In this document: piece after piece, positions 45,810 to 55,234 of the stretch
Layout: every line of letters begins with the position of its first letter
How positions within the stretch are numbered: position 1 is the first letter of the stretch
Assembly (NCBI GenBank): GCA_947377865.1
Contig: CANCHK010000001.1
Coordinates: 34,461-98,460, forward strand
Length of the DNA: 64,000 bases
Reading direction: 5' to 3'
Origin: Opitutia bacterium
GTDB taxonomy: Bacteria > Verrucomicrobiota > Verrucomicrobiia > Opitutales > UBA953
Translations under genes and position numbers: made by a program
Notes under the pieces: generated by a model
The model's input: the letters and a program-made list of their open reading frames with translations, nothing else
Told to the model about the DNA's origin: nothing
The model's database searches: none

Positions 45810-45926
45810 GGCAGGGGCGCGACTGCGTCGCGTCCGTTCGCCAAGTTGCGTGCGCATCACCGGGCAGCCTGCTCGACCCTCCAACCTTCGTCCGCCCACG
45901 GACGTGATAGCAATCACGTCCCTACC
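45810..45926. repeat. Family A element with mixed hairpin types
   Basis: Left gcgac-tgc-gtcgc, right gtgat-agca-atcac. Confidence 0.8.
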
Positions 45927-45936
45927 CATTGCAACG

Positions 45937-45992
45937 GGTAGGGCTGGCCATCCTTGGCCGGCCACGGCCAAGCAGGGATGCTCGGCCCCACC
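45937..45992. repeat. Compact family A element, roughly the reverse of 34961-35016
   Basis: ggtagggctggcca-tcct-tggccggccacggccaagcagggatgctcggccccacc. Confidence 0.75.
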
Positions 45993-46207
45993 TTAAGGCC
46001 ATCACGCCCCCGATACTCGATACTCTCGTGCCACCCCTACCCCTACCCCAGGCAGCCGCATTTGACCGTATTTGAAGGTCAAATGCCGGCCGCCCGAGGA
46101 ACATTCCCCTTGGCAGGTTGTTGAAAGAGCGACAGGTTTTCCCTCCCCGTTACCGACCATGCCCTCCCGCATGGCCTTCCTCATTTTTTAACCAAAACCA
46201 GAAACCC

Positions 46208-49200
46208 ATGCGCAAGCTGTCCACCCTCCTCCTGGCCCTGCTCGGATTCGCCTCCGTCTCGGCCCAGAACCTCACCCTCGAGAAGGGTGACAACATCGCC
46301 TTCGTCGGCAGCGGCCTCGCCGACCGGCAGCAGCACCAGGGCAATTTCGAGAGCCTGATCCACCAGGCGTTCCCGACCCACAACCTCGTGGTCCGCAACC
46401 TCGGTTTCTCCGGCGACGAAGTCGGCGTGAAGCCCCACCGCTCCGATGAAGTCGCCGAGCTGGACTACTTCCTAAATATGAAGCCCGGCGCCCTGACCAC
46501 TACGGTCGGCAAGACCGAGGTCACCTACCACGCTGGCGCACACTTTCACGCCAACGTGATCTTCGCTTATTGGGGATTCAATGAGTCCTTTGCAGGACAG
46601 GCCGGCCTCGACACCTTCAAGTCCAACCTCGACGGCTGGCTCAAGAAGACCCTCGCCGCCGATTACGGCAAGGGCAAGGTCCGCGTCGTCCTCTTCTCTC
46701 CGATTGCCCACGAAGACCTGAAGTCCGCCTTCTTCGACGCCAAGATCGCCGCCGAGAACAATAAGAACCTCGCGCTCTACGTCGGAGCCATGGCCACCGT
46801 CGCCAAGGCCAACGGCGTTCAGTTCGTCGACCTCTTCGCGGCCTCGCAGCAGCTCTTCGCCGCGGCCAAAGCCCCCCTCACCATCAATGGCATCCACCTC
46901 AACGCCTCCGGCGACGCAGCCCTGGCTCCCCTCCAGTTCCAGGCCGTCTTCGGCAAGGCCGCCGGCGCCGTGAACGAGAAGGTCCGCGCCGAGGTGAATG
47001 AGAAGAGCACCCAGTGGCACCACCGCTACCGCACGGTCGACCAGTTCAACATCTTCGGCCAGCGCTCCCGCATCAAATATGAAGGCATCGACAATGCCAC
47101 GGTGCTCGGCGCCGAGCTCGCCAACCGCGACCTCAAGACCGCCAATCATGACAAGGGCATCTGGGCCGCCGCCCAGGGCAAGGCCGTCGAAGTGAAGCAC
47201 GACAACCTCAAGGCCGAAATCCCCGTTCCCCCGAATCGCAAAGAACCCGTCCCTTACCTCAGCGGCGAAGAGCAGCTGAAGTACCTGACGCTGCCCGAAG
47301 GCTGCAAGGTCGAGTTCATCGCCGACGAGACCACCATCCCTGAGCTCATCAACCCGGTGCAGATGAACTTCGACACCAAGGGCCGCCTCTGGGTGTCCTG
47401 CTGGCCGAACTACCCTGAGACCAACCCGACCACCAAGGTCTTCGACAAACTCCTCGTCCTCGACCTCGACCAGAAGACCGGCAAGGTAGCCAAGTCGCAC
47501 GTCTTCCTCGATGGCCTCAATTGCCCGACCGGCTTCCAGTTCTATAAAGACGGCGTCATCCTGATCCAGTCGCCCGACATCTGGTTCGCTCGAGACACCT
47601 CCGGCAAAATGGAGAAGGCCGACTGGAAGGAACGCCTGCTCACGGGCATGGACGCGGCCGACTCGCACCACGAGACGAACTCCATTTGCTATGAACCGGG
47701 AGGCGCGATCTACCTCTCCGACGGCGTGTTCCATCGTACGCAGGTCGAGACCTTCAACGGCGTACTCCGCAACACCAACGGCGGGATCTACCGCTTCGAA
47801 CCGCAGACCAGCAAGTTGTACCGCCACGTGCCCTTCGGCTTCGCCAACCCGCACGGCCGCGTCTTCGACTACTGGGGCAACGACATCATCACCGATGCCA
47901 CCGGCAACGCCAACTACTTCGGACCCGTCTTCTCCGGCCACCTGGACAGCGGAGCCCACACCAACCCGGGTACGATCTGGAACCGCCCCTCCCGCCCCTG
48001 CCCCGGCACAGCGATCCTCAGCAGCCGCCACTTCCCCGAAGACTGGCAGGGCACGTTCCTCAACACGAACGTGATCACGGTCCAGGGAATCTTCCGTGCC
48101 AAGTTCACCGAAGAAGGCTCCGGACTCAAGGGTGAGACCCTGTTGCCGAACCTAATCGAGACCGACAAGGAAAAGGCCGGCAACTTCCGCCCCTCCGGCG
48201 TCGCCGTCGCCCCCGACGGTTCGCTCTACGTGATGGACTGGTCGCAGATGCTGATCGGCCACCTCCAGCACCACCTGCGCGACCCGAACCGCGATCACCA
48301 GCACGGCCGCCTCTATCGTATTACCTACCCATCCCGCCCGCTGCTCACGCCGAAAAAGATCGACGGTGAGTCCATCGAGAACCTCCTCGCGCTCCTCACT
48401 GAGCACGAAGACAACGTCCGCCAGCGAGCCAAGATCGAGCTGCATAAGCACGACACGGCCCAGGTCATCGCCGCCACCCAGAAGTGGGCCAAGCAGTTCG
48501 ACCCGACCAAGGTCGAGGATGCGCACCATCTCCTCGAAGCACTCTGGGTTCACCAGTGGCACGATGCCGTAAACCTCGAGCTCCTCGGCCAGTTGCTCAA
48601 GTCGCCCGAGCCCCGCGCCCGCACCCAGGCCGTCCGCGTCGCCATCTACCAACGTGACCGCATCCCGAATGCGATCAGCATCATGGAGAACGCCGTCAAG
48701 GACGCCAACCCCCGCGTCCAGCTCGAAGGCATCCGCGGCCTGAGCTTCTTCAACGGCAAGGACACCGACCGCGCCATTGCCGCCGCCGCATCGCTCAAGG
48801 GCAGCAAGGACCATAACATCGCTTACTGTCTCCGCGAGACGATGAAGCAGCTCGCTTCCCTGCCCGAAGGCAACGGCAAGGTGAACCTGAAGGACTACGC
48901 CGACCCGAAGGAGACCTCGTACGGCCCGACCGACAAGAAGCTCTCGAAGGACGACAAGAAGCTCTACGACAAGGGCAAGGAAGTCTACTTCCGCGAAGCG
49001 CTCTGCGTGACGTGCCACCAGGCCGATGGCCGCGGCGCCGAAATGCCCAAGGAAGCCGGCAAGGAAATCCGCGGCGCCTACCCGCCCCTCGGTCGCACGC
49101 CCGGCTATCCCTACAACGGCTGGCTCGACGGCGACACCGACCGCGCCATCAAGCTCGTCCTCAACGGCCTCATGGGCAAGGTGACGATCGACGGCAAAGA

Positions 49201-49453
49201 ATACGGCGACTACACCACCGGCCAGCCGGTGATGACCCCGCTCGGTCAGATGCTGAACGACGATGAGGTCGCCGCCGTTCTGACCTACGTCCGCCAGTCC
49301 TTCGGCAACAACCTCCCGGTGGTGAAGTCCGCCCAGGTGAAGAAGATCCGCGCCGCGACCGCCGCCCGCACGGCTCCCTACACGCCGGACGAACTCATCA
49401 AGGACCACCCGCTCGGCGCCCCCGTCAAGGCCGAGCCGGCGAAGAAGAAGTAA
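46208..49453 (+). CDS. PVC-type haem-binding CxxCH protein: N-terminal SGNH-like domain, membrane-bound-dehydrogenase-like propeller, HEAT-like region, C-terminal cytochrome c motif
   Basis: ~1081 aa from MRKLSTLLLALLGFASVSAQ; GDNIAFVGSGLADRQQHQGNFESLI; TGFQFYKDGVILIQSPDIWF; CVTCHQADGRG. Confidence 0.87.
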   Translation: MRKLSTLLLALLGFASVSAQNLTLEKGDNIAFVGSGLADRQQHQGNFESLIHQAFPTHNLVVRNLGFSGDEVGVKPHRSDEVAELDYFLNMKPGALTTTVGKTEVTYHAGAHFHANVIFAYWGFNESFAGQAGLDTFKSNLDGWLKKTLAADYGKGKVRVVLFSPIAHEDLKSAFFDAKIAAENNKNLALYVGAMATVAKANGVQFVDLFAASQQLFAAAKAPLTINGIHLNASGDAALAPLQFQAVFGKAAGAVNEKVRAEVNEKSTQWHHRYRTVDQFNIFGQRSRIKYEGIDNATVLGAELANRDLKTANHDKGIWAAAQGKAVEVKHDNLKAEIPVPPNRKEPVPYLSGEEQLKYLTLPEGCKVEFIADETTIPELINPVQMNFDTKGRLWVSCWPNYPETNPTTKVFDKLLVLDLDQKTGKVAKSHVFLDGLNCPTGFQFYKDGVILIQSPDIWFARDTSGKMEKADWKERLLTGMDAADSHHETNSICYEPGGAIYLSDGVFHRTQVETFNGVLRNTNGGIYRFEPQTSKLYRHVPFGFANPHGRVFDYWGNDIITDATGNANYFGPVFSGHLDSGAHTNPGTIWNRPSRPCPGTAILSSRHFPEDWQGTFLNTNVITVQGIFRAKFTEEGSGLKGETLLPNLIETDKEKAGNFRPSGVAVAPDGSLYVMDWSQMLIGHLQHHLRDPNRDHQHGRLYRITYPSRPLLTPKKIDGESIENLLALLTEHEDNVRQRAKIELHKHDTAQVIAATQKWAKQFDPTKVEDAHHLLEALWVHQWHDAVNLELLGQLLKSPEPRARTQAVRVAIYQRDRIPNAISIMENAVKDANPRVQLEGIRGLSFFNGKDTDRAIAAAASLKGSKDHNIAYCLRETMKQLASLPEGNGKVNLKDYADPKETSYGPTDKKLSKDDKKLYDKGKEVYFREALCVTCHQADGRGAEMPKEAGKEIRGAYPPLGRTPGYPYNGWLDGDTDRAIKLVLNGLMGKVTIDGKEYGDYTTGQPVMTPLGQMLNDDEVAAVLTYVRQSFGNNLPVVKSAQVKKIRAATAARTAPYTPDELIKDHPLGAPVKAEPAKKK

Positions 49454-49474
49454 GTTCCCGCTTCGCTTCCCCGC

Positions 49475-49504
49475 AAAGGGCGTGCCATCCGGCACGCCCT
49501 TTTT
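49475..49504 (+). terminator. Rho-independent terminator
   Basis: aaagggcgtgcc-atcc-ggcacgccctttttc. Confidence 0.9.
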
Positions 49505-49580
49505 CATGCCTGTCAATAACTCGGCCGCCGATGACGAGCGGTCCGCTTGCCTCTGGCACGACTTCGGCAAGAGTAGGGGG

Positions 49581-50030
49581 ATGAGACCCGCCCTCTGGAA
49601 GGCCGTCGCCGACCACCTCAAGAAGCACGAGCAGCCCTATCGCCTGACCGCGCGCGACGACTTCAACGCGCGTGTGATCCTCAAGGGCTCGAAGGCGCTC
49701 GTCCGCGCTTTCTACCAGCCGCGCGAAGGCGACGTCCCAGGCGAAGCGACGATCAGCCTGACGCTCGACGGACAGTCCGAGATCGGGGCCATCGCGGCGT
49801 TCCTCTCGAACCAGAAGCGTTACGCAAAGAAGCTACCCTCGACGCTGCACTTCTCCCAGGAGCTCTCGCATCGCCGCCCCGGCGGCCTCGGCGAGGCCCG
49901 TCTAACCTTCAAGGCCAACGTCGTCTCTTGGCATGACACCAAGCTGATTGAGCGCCTCTCGCTCTTCTACGCCGACAGCGCCCACGCCCTCTTCCAGCTC
50001 CACATCGAGCTGATGACGGCAGGAGAGTGA
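49581..50030 (+). CDS. Hypothetical protein
   Basis: Likely start ATG 49581 (MRPALWKAVADHLKK...); upstream extension of the listed ORF overlaps the terminator. Confidence 0.6.
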   Translation: MRPALWKAVADHLKKHEQPYRLTARDDFNARVILKGSKALVRAFYQPREGDVPGEATISLTLDGQSEIGAIAAFLSNQKRYAKKLPSTLHFSQELSHRRPGGLGEARLTFKANVVSWHDTKLIERLSLFYADSAHALFQLHIELMTAGE

Positions 50031-50231
50031 ACGGTCGCGAAGCGACCGGAGAGGACTGAGTCGATGGCGGAGGGCAGAGGACTGGAATGATTAGAGTATC
50101 GAGTATGGAGTATCGGGGTAGTGCATGCCTTGGGGTAGGGTCAGCACTGCGTGCTGACCTAGTTTACCTTTGGCTGAATTGAAGAGCCCCGCCACCTGGG
50201 GCTGCCACCTGTCACCCGAAGATGTGCAATG

Positions 50232-50350
50232 GGTAGGGACGCGACGGCGTCGCGTGCGTGGGCGGACGGAGTTTGGAACGGTCGGAGATTCTGCCCGACT
50301 CATTGTACGTGCCCCTGCGAACGGCGGCCATGGCAATGGCCGCCCTACCC
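50232..50350. repeat. Family A element with mixed hairpin types
   Basis: Left gcgac-ggc-gtcgc, right ggccat-ggca-atggcc; core inverted. Confidence 0.8.
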
Positions 50351-50418
50351 CTACCCCTACCCCAACCCCCACCCCTCCCTCTCTTGCCTCCGGCCCTCGT
50401 GCCCTCCATTCCTCTTAC

Positions 50419-51141
50419 ATGCGCCTCGCCCTCCTCGCCTGCCTCCTCTCGCTCGGTCTTTCGGCCGCCGAATTCACCCTCTCCCCTGATGTGAAGTTCA
50501 AGCCGGACGCGAAGCACTTCGAGAAAGCCGGCCTGCCGCATGCGCTGGACTACCTGGCCTACCTGCCTTCGTCCTATGAGAAGGACAACGCCAAGAAGTG
50601 GCCGCTGGTGATCTTCCTCCACGGCTCCGGCGAACGCGGCACGCCGCTCAATCTCGTCCGTAAGAATGGCCTGCCCTTTGAACTCGATCGACGCGGCGAC
50701 ACACCCTACGTGATGATCGCGCCGCAGTGCCCGGCGAATGAACGCTGGAACGTCGTCGTGCTCGACGCCCTTCTAACCGACCTGCTGAAGACCTATCGCA
50801 TCGACGAGAAACGCGTCGTCATCACCGGCCTCAGCCTCGGAGGCTATGGCAGCTGGGCTTGGTCATGTGAACACCCCGAGCGCTTTGCCGCTGTAATCCC
50901 GGTGTGCGGAGGCATCGATCCGGAGAAGACCGTCACGCTGAAAGGCATGCCGATCTGGGCATTCCACGGCGATAAGGACAAGAACGTCCCGCTCGAACGC
51001 GGTCAGCTCGCCGCCGAGGCCGCCAAGAAGAATGGCGCCGACGTGAAGTTCACCGTCTATCCCGGCGTAGCACATAACTCTTGGGAAAAAGCCTACGCCG
51101 AACCCGAACTCGAAGCCTGGATCCTCGCGCGGAAACGCTAA
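50419..51141 (+). CDS. Secreted alpha/beta hydrolase (esterase-like)
   Basis: Signal peptide MRLALLACLLSLGLSAA; WPLVIFLHGSGERGTPLNLV; ITGLSLGGYGSW; WAFHGDKDKNVPL. Confidence 0.88.
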   Translation: MRLALLACLLSLGLSAAEFTLSPDVKFKPDAKHFEKAGLPHALDYLAYLPSSYEKDNAKKWPLVIFLHGSGERGTPLNLVRKNGLPFELDRRGDTPYVMIAPQCPANERWNVVVLDALLTDLLKTYRIDEKRVVITGLSLGGYGSWAWSCEHPERFAAVIPVCGGIDPEKTVTLKGMPIWAFHGDKDKNVPLERGQLAAEAAKKNGADVKFTVYPGVAHNSWEKAYAEPELEAWILARKR

Positions 51142-51162
51142 GGGTGGGGCGCGACTGCGTCG

Positions 51163-51281
51163 GGTAGGGACGTGATTGCCATCACGTCCGTGGGCGGACG
51201 GAGCTTGGAACGGTCGATTAACTTGCCCAACTCATCGTACGTGCCTCTGCGAACGGCGGCCATAGCAATGGCCGCCCTACC
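51163..51281. repeat. Family A element abutting a truncated arm of another copy
   Basis: ggtggggcgcgactgcgtcg immediately followed by ggtagggacgtgat-tgcc-atcacgtccg ... ggccat-agca-atggccgccctacc. Confidence 0.8.
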
Positions 51282-51404
51282 CTAGCAGGCATGACACCCC
51301 TTGTCCCCATGTCCCCGTGCACACGTGCCCCCTAAATCCACCCTTCCCTTTTCCCCCGACAGGGGCTTAAAAAGACCCCTTCCCTCGTCCCCCTTTACCG
51401 TCCC

Positions 51405-54095
51405 ATGACCTCCGCCCAAGTCCGCCAATCCTTCCTCGATTTCTTCAAATCGAAGCAGCACTCGATCGTCCAGTCGTCGAGCCTGATGCCGGACTCCCCC
51501 AACCTGCTCTTCACCAACGCCGGGATGAACCAGTTCGTCCCGATCTTCCTCGGCCAGACGAAGTGCCCCTACACCCCCGGCCGCGCCGCCGACACCCAGA
51601 AGTGCATCCGCGCGGGCGGCAAGCACAACGACCTCGAAGACGTCGGCCTGGACACCTACCACCACACGTTCTTCGAAATGCTGGGCAACTGGTCCTTCGG
51701 CGACTACTTCAAGCGCGAGGCCATCGACTACGCTTGGGAACTCATCACCGAGGTCTGGAAATTCCCGAAGCACCGCCTCTACGCCACCGTCTACAAGCCC
51801 GACAAATCCAAGGGCGACCCATCCGACTTCGACCAGGAAGCCTGGGACGTCTGGGCCGAGAAATTCCGCGCCGCCGGCCTCGACCCCGAGGTCCATATCG
51901 TGAACGGGAATAAGAAGGATAACTTCTGGATGATGGGCGAGACCGGCCCCTGCGGTCCTTGCACCGAACTCCACGTCGACCTCACCCCGGAAGGCGACAC
52001 GAAGGGCACGCTCGTCAACGGCAGCGATGCCCGCTGCATGGAGATTTGGAACCTAGTCTTCATCCAGTTCAACGCCAACCCCGACGGCACCTTCAGCCCG
52101 CTCCCGGCCCGCCACGTCGACACAGGCATGGGCTTCGAACGCGTCAGCGGCATCATGCAGTGCACGAAGAACTTCAAGGACTTCTCCGGCGTAATCTCCA
52201 ACTACGAGAGCGATGTCTTCACGCCGATCTTCCGTCGCCTCGAGGAACTCTCCGGCAAGAAATACGGCTCCACCCTGCCCGCCGCCGGCTCGATCGGCGA
52301 CACGCAGCAGGAGAAGGACGACGTGGCCTTCCGCGTCATCGCCGACCACATCCGCACGCTCTCTTTCGCGATCGCCGACGGCATCCAGCCGGGCAACTCC
52401 GACCGCAACTACGTCCTCCGCCGCATCCTGCGCCGCGCCGTCCGCTACGGCCGTACGCTCGGCCTGAAGAACGGCTTCTTCCACCAGCTCGTCGGCGTGC
52501 TCGCCGACACGATGGGCGACGTCTTCCCCGAGATCCGCACCCGCCGCGCCGTCGTCGCCGACGTGATCCGCATCGAGGAAGAATCCTTCAACCGCACCCT
52601 CGACAAGGGCATCGCCCTCTTCGAGGACGAAGCCAGCAGGCTCAAGGCCGGCGGCGTCATCTCGGGCGCCATCGCCTTCCGCCTCTACGACGAGCAGGGC
52701 TTCCCGCTCGACCTCACGCAGCTGATGGCCCGCGAACGAGGCCTAACGGTCGACGGCGCCGGCTTCGAGAAGCTAATGGAAGAGCAGCGTAACCGCGCCC
52801 GCGCCGCGCAGAAGAAGGAGATCATCACCCTTTCCGACATCGGTTCCGACCACCCGACGACCTTCGTCGGCTACGACGCCCTCGCCACGCAGGCCAAGGT
52901 CGCCCAGATCGCCAAGATCAAGGACCGCTCTGCCGTCATCCTGGACAAGTCCCCCTGCTACGCCGAGAGGGGCGGCCAGGTCGGCGACGCCGCAATCATC
53001 ACCCTCGGAGGCCGCCAGTGGCACGTCACCGACACCCAGAAGTCCGGACAGACTTGGCTCCACTTCCTCGATGGCGAAGACGCCCCCGAGACCGGCGCGA
53101 CGATCGAGATCGCCGTCGACAAGGCCCGCCGCGACGCCATCCAGCGCCACCATACGGTCACGCACATCCTTCACTGGGCGCTCCATGAGGTCGTCTCCAA
53201 GGAAGCCTCCCAGAAGGGTTCCGCGGTCGACCCGACGAAGCTGACCTTTGACTTCAACGGCGCGGCGCTCACGCCGGTCCAGTTGGCCGACATCGAGAAG
53301 CTCGTCAACGAGCGCATCCTTACCAACGACGCTGTGACGTGGAGCGAAGTCGCCTACGCCTCCGTCAAGGGTCGCCCGGACATCATGCAGTTCTTCGGCG
53401 ACAAGTACGGCGACTCCGTGCGCGTCGTGCAGGTCGGCGGCAAGGCCGCGTCCCTCAACGGCTGGTCGATGGAACTCTGCGCCGGCACGCACGTCCGCCA
53501 CACCGGCGAGATCGGCCTCTTCCGCATCGTCGGCGAGAACGCCATCGCCGCGGGCGTCCGCCGCATCGAAGCCGTCGCCGGCCTCGCCGCCTACGAACGC
53601 GCGAAGTCCGAAGCCGAGCTGCTGAAGGCGCTCGCCTCCTCGACCAACACGCCCGTGACCGACCTCGCCAAGCGCCTCGAGCAGATCATGGAGCAGTCCG
53701 CCTCGCTCGAGAAGAAACTCAAGGTCTACCGCGACAAGGAATCCTCCCAGCTCGCCGACGCCCTCGCCGCCAAGGCGAGCGACCGCGCCGGCCTGAAGTA
53801 CGTCATCTCCCAGGTCAGCGCCGAGACCCCGAACGATCTCCGCGACCTCGGCGCCAAGGTGGCCGGCAAGGTCGGTCCTGCCGCGGTCGTCGTACTCGCC
53901 GCCGTCTTCGGCGACAAGGTCTCCCTCGTGGCCAACTGCGGTCCGGACGCCGTCAAGGCGGGCAAGGCCGCCGGCAAGATCGTCACCGACGCCTGCGGTA
54001 AGCTCGGCGGCAAGGGTGGCGGCAAGCCCGACGCCGCGATGGGCGGCGGCACCGACGTCTCCAAGGTCGCCGAGGCCTTGGGCAGCGTGGCGTAA
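51405..54095 (+). CDS. alaS: Alanine--tRNA ligase
   Basis: 896 aa; LMPDSPNLLFTNAGMNQFVPIFLG, RAADTQKCIRAGGKHNDLEDVG, HTATH-like HHTVTHILHWAL, CAGTHVRHTGEIGLFRIV. Confidence 0.98.
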   Translation: MTSAQVRQSFLDFFKSKQHSIVQSSSLMPDSPNLLFTNAGMNQFVPIFLGQTKCPYTPGRAADTQKCIRAGGKHNDLEDVGLDTYHHTFFEMLGNWSFGDYFKREAIDYAWELITEVWKFPKHRLYATVYKPDKSKGDPSDFDQEAWDVWAEKFRAAGLDPEVHIVNGNKKDNFWMMGETGPCGPCTELHVDLTPEGDTKGTLVNGSDARCMEIWNLVFIQFNANPDGTFSPLPARHVDTGMGFERVSGIMQCTKNFKDFSGVISNYESDVFTPIFRRLEELSGKKYGSTLPAAGSIGDTQQEKDDVAFRVIADHIRTLSFAIADGIQPGNSDRNYVLRRILRRAVRYGRTLGLKNGFFHQLVGVLADTMGDVFPEIRTRRAVVADVIRIEEESFNRTLDKGIALFEDEASRLKAGGVISGAIAFRLYDEQGFPLDLTQLMARERGLTVDGAGFEKLMEEQRNRARAAQKKEIITLSDIGSDHPTTFVGYDALATQAKVAQIAKIKDRSAVILDKSPCYAERGGQVGDAAIITLGGRQWHVTDTQKSGQTWLHFLDGEDAPETGATIEIAVDKARRDAIQRHHTVTHILHWALHEVVSKEASQKGSAVDPTKLTFDFNGAALTPVQLADIEKLVNERILTNDAVTWSEVAYASVKGRPDIMQFFGDKYGDSVRVVQVGGKAASLNGWSMELCAGTHVRHTGEIGLFRIVGENAIAAGVRRIEAVAGLAAYERAKSEAELLKALASSTNTPVTDLAKRLEQIMEQSASLEKKLKVYRDKESSQLADALAAKASDRAGLKYVISQVSAETPNDLRDLGAKVAGKVGPAAVVVLAAVFGDKVSLVANCGPDAVKAGKAAGKIVTDACGKLGGKGGGKPDAAMGGGTDVSKVAEALGSVA

Positions 54096-54150
54096 GAGAT
54101 ATTAGGGGTAGGGGCAGGGATTGGGGTAGGGGTAGGTAATCCTTCCCTTA

Positions 54151-54338
54151 GGTAGGGCTGTCAGCCGTTCGCCGCAGGGCGAACCGAGGTAGGGGTACGA
54201 TTCTTCGTGCACTCCACCGCGGAGGGCGCGGCGAAGCCACGCCCCTACCCTCGGCCGCCCTGCGGCGGCCAGGCGGTTGAGCGAGCGCGCTCAAACCTAC
54301 CCGAGACACCTAGGTCAGCACGCAGTGCTGACCCTACC
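54151..54338. repeat. Composite family A-like hairpin region
   Basis: ttcgccgcagggcgaa, acgattcttcgt, gccgccctgcggcggc, ggtcagcac-gca-gtgctgacc. Confidence 0.65.
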
Positions 54339-54354
54339 CCAAGACAATCCCTCC

Positions 54355-54389
54355 ACCGATACTCGATACTCCATACTCGATACTCTCAA
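54355..54389. repeat. Family E short-unit repeat (gatactcgatactcca)
   Basis: ccgatactcgatactccatactcgatactctc; also near 8031-8052, 46010-46026, 50093-50118. Confidence 0.7.
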
Positions 54390-54466
54390 TGTCCCCCTCC
54401 CCCTCCCCCTATCCGTCCTTTATCATTCATCGTCCATCGCCCATCCTCCCTCACGCCCTCCCCCCC

Positions 54467-55168
54467 ATGCGCCTCTTCGCCTTCCTCCTGCTTCCGCTGA
54501 TGCTCGCCGCCCAAAGCAACGGCCAGCACGCCACCGGTACCAAGACCCACGTGAAGATGCAGGTCGACGCCGACCACCTCTTCCTCCCGGTCTCGATCTC
54601 GATCAAGGGCAAGGACCGCGCCGCGGTCGATGCGCGCGTGGATGAGATCCGCAAGGTCCTCGAGAAACGCTTCGCCGACCAGCCGGGCTGGGAACTCCGC
54701 GAGATCTCGTCCGAGTTCGCCCGCGCGGAAGCGAAGTCCTACGTCTCGCGCGCCGGCAACGGCAGCAAGCTTTTCGGCGATGACGAAGACAAGGGCGACG
54801 TGACCTACGTCGCCAACGCGCGCTGGGAGCTGCACACCGAAGCCGACAAAGGCCTGAAGGGCCTGGAAATCCTGCGCAGCAAGGCCGACGGCCTCGTGAA
54901 GGCGAAGAACGACGACGAGAAGCAGGTCGTGGGCAACCCGGAGTACGCGCTGACGAACCCTGAAGACTACCGCAACGAACTGCTCGACCAGATCAAAGCC
55001 GATTTCGAAGAAGCCAAGAAGCACCTGCCCGAAGGCCAGTGGACGCTCGACCTCTCCGCCCTCGCGAGCCCGGTCAGCGTGACGGCGCTCGGCGGCAAGC
55101 GCTATGAGGTCAGCCTCGCCTACCGGATGGCTTTCGTCACGCCGAAGCCGGAAAAGGCCACGAAATAA
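54467..55168 (+). CDS. Secreted protein, possibly SIMPL-like (low confidence on family)
   Basis: MRLFAFLLLPLMLAAQSNGQ signal peptide; SISIKGKDRAAVDARVDEIRKVLEKRF pattern. Confidence 0.6.
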   Translation: MRLFAFLLLPLMLAAQSNGQHATGTKTHVKMQVDADHLFLPVSISIKGKDRAAVDARVDEIRKVLEKRFADQPGWELREISSEFARAEAKSYVSRAGNGSKLFGDDEDKGDVTYVANARWELHTEADKGLKGLEILRSKADGLVKAKNDDEKQVVGNPEYALTNPEDYRNELLDQIKADFEEAKKHLPEGQWTLDLSALASPVSVTALGGKRYEVSLAYRMAFVTPKPEKATK

Positions 55169-55234
55169 GGCTTTTACAGGCCAGCCGCCCCGGCTTGTCC
55201 TTGCCCTTCCCTGAAGGGTGCCTAGTCGTCATTC

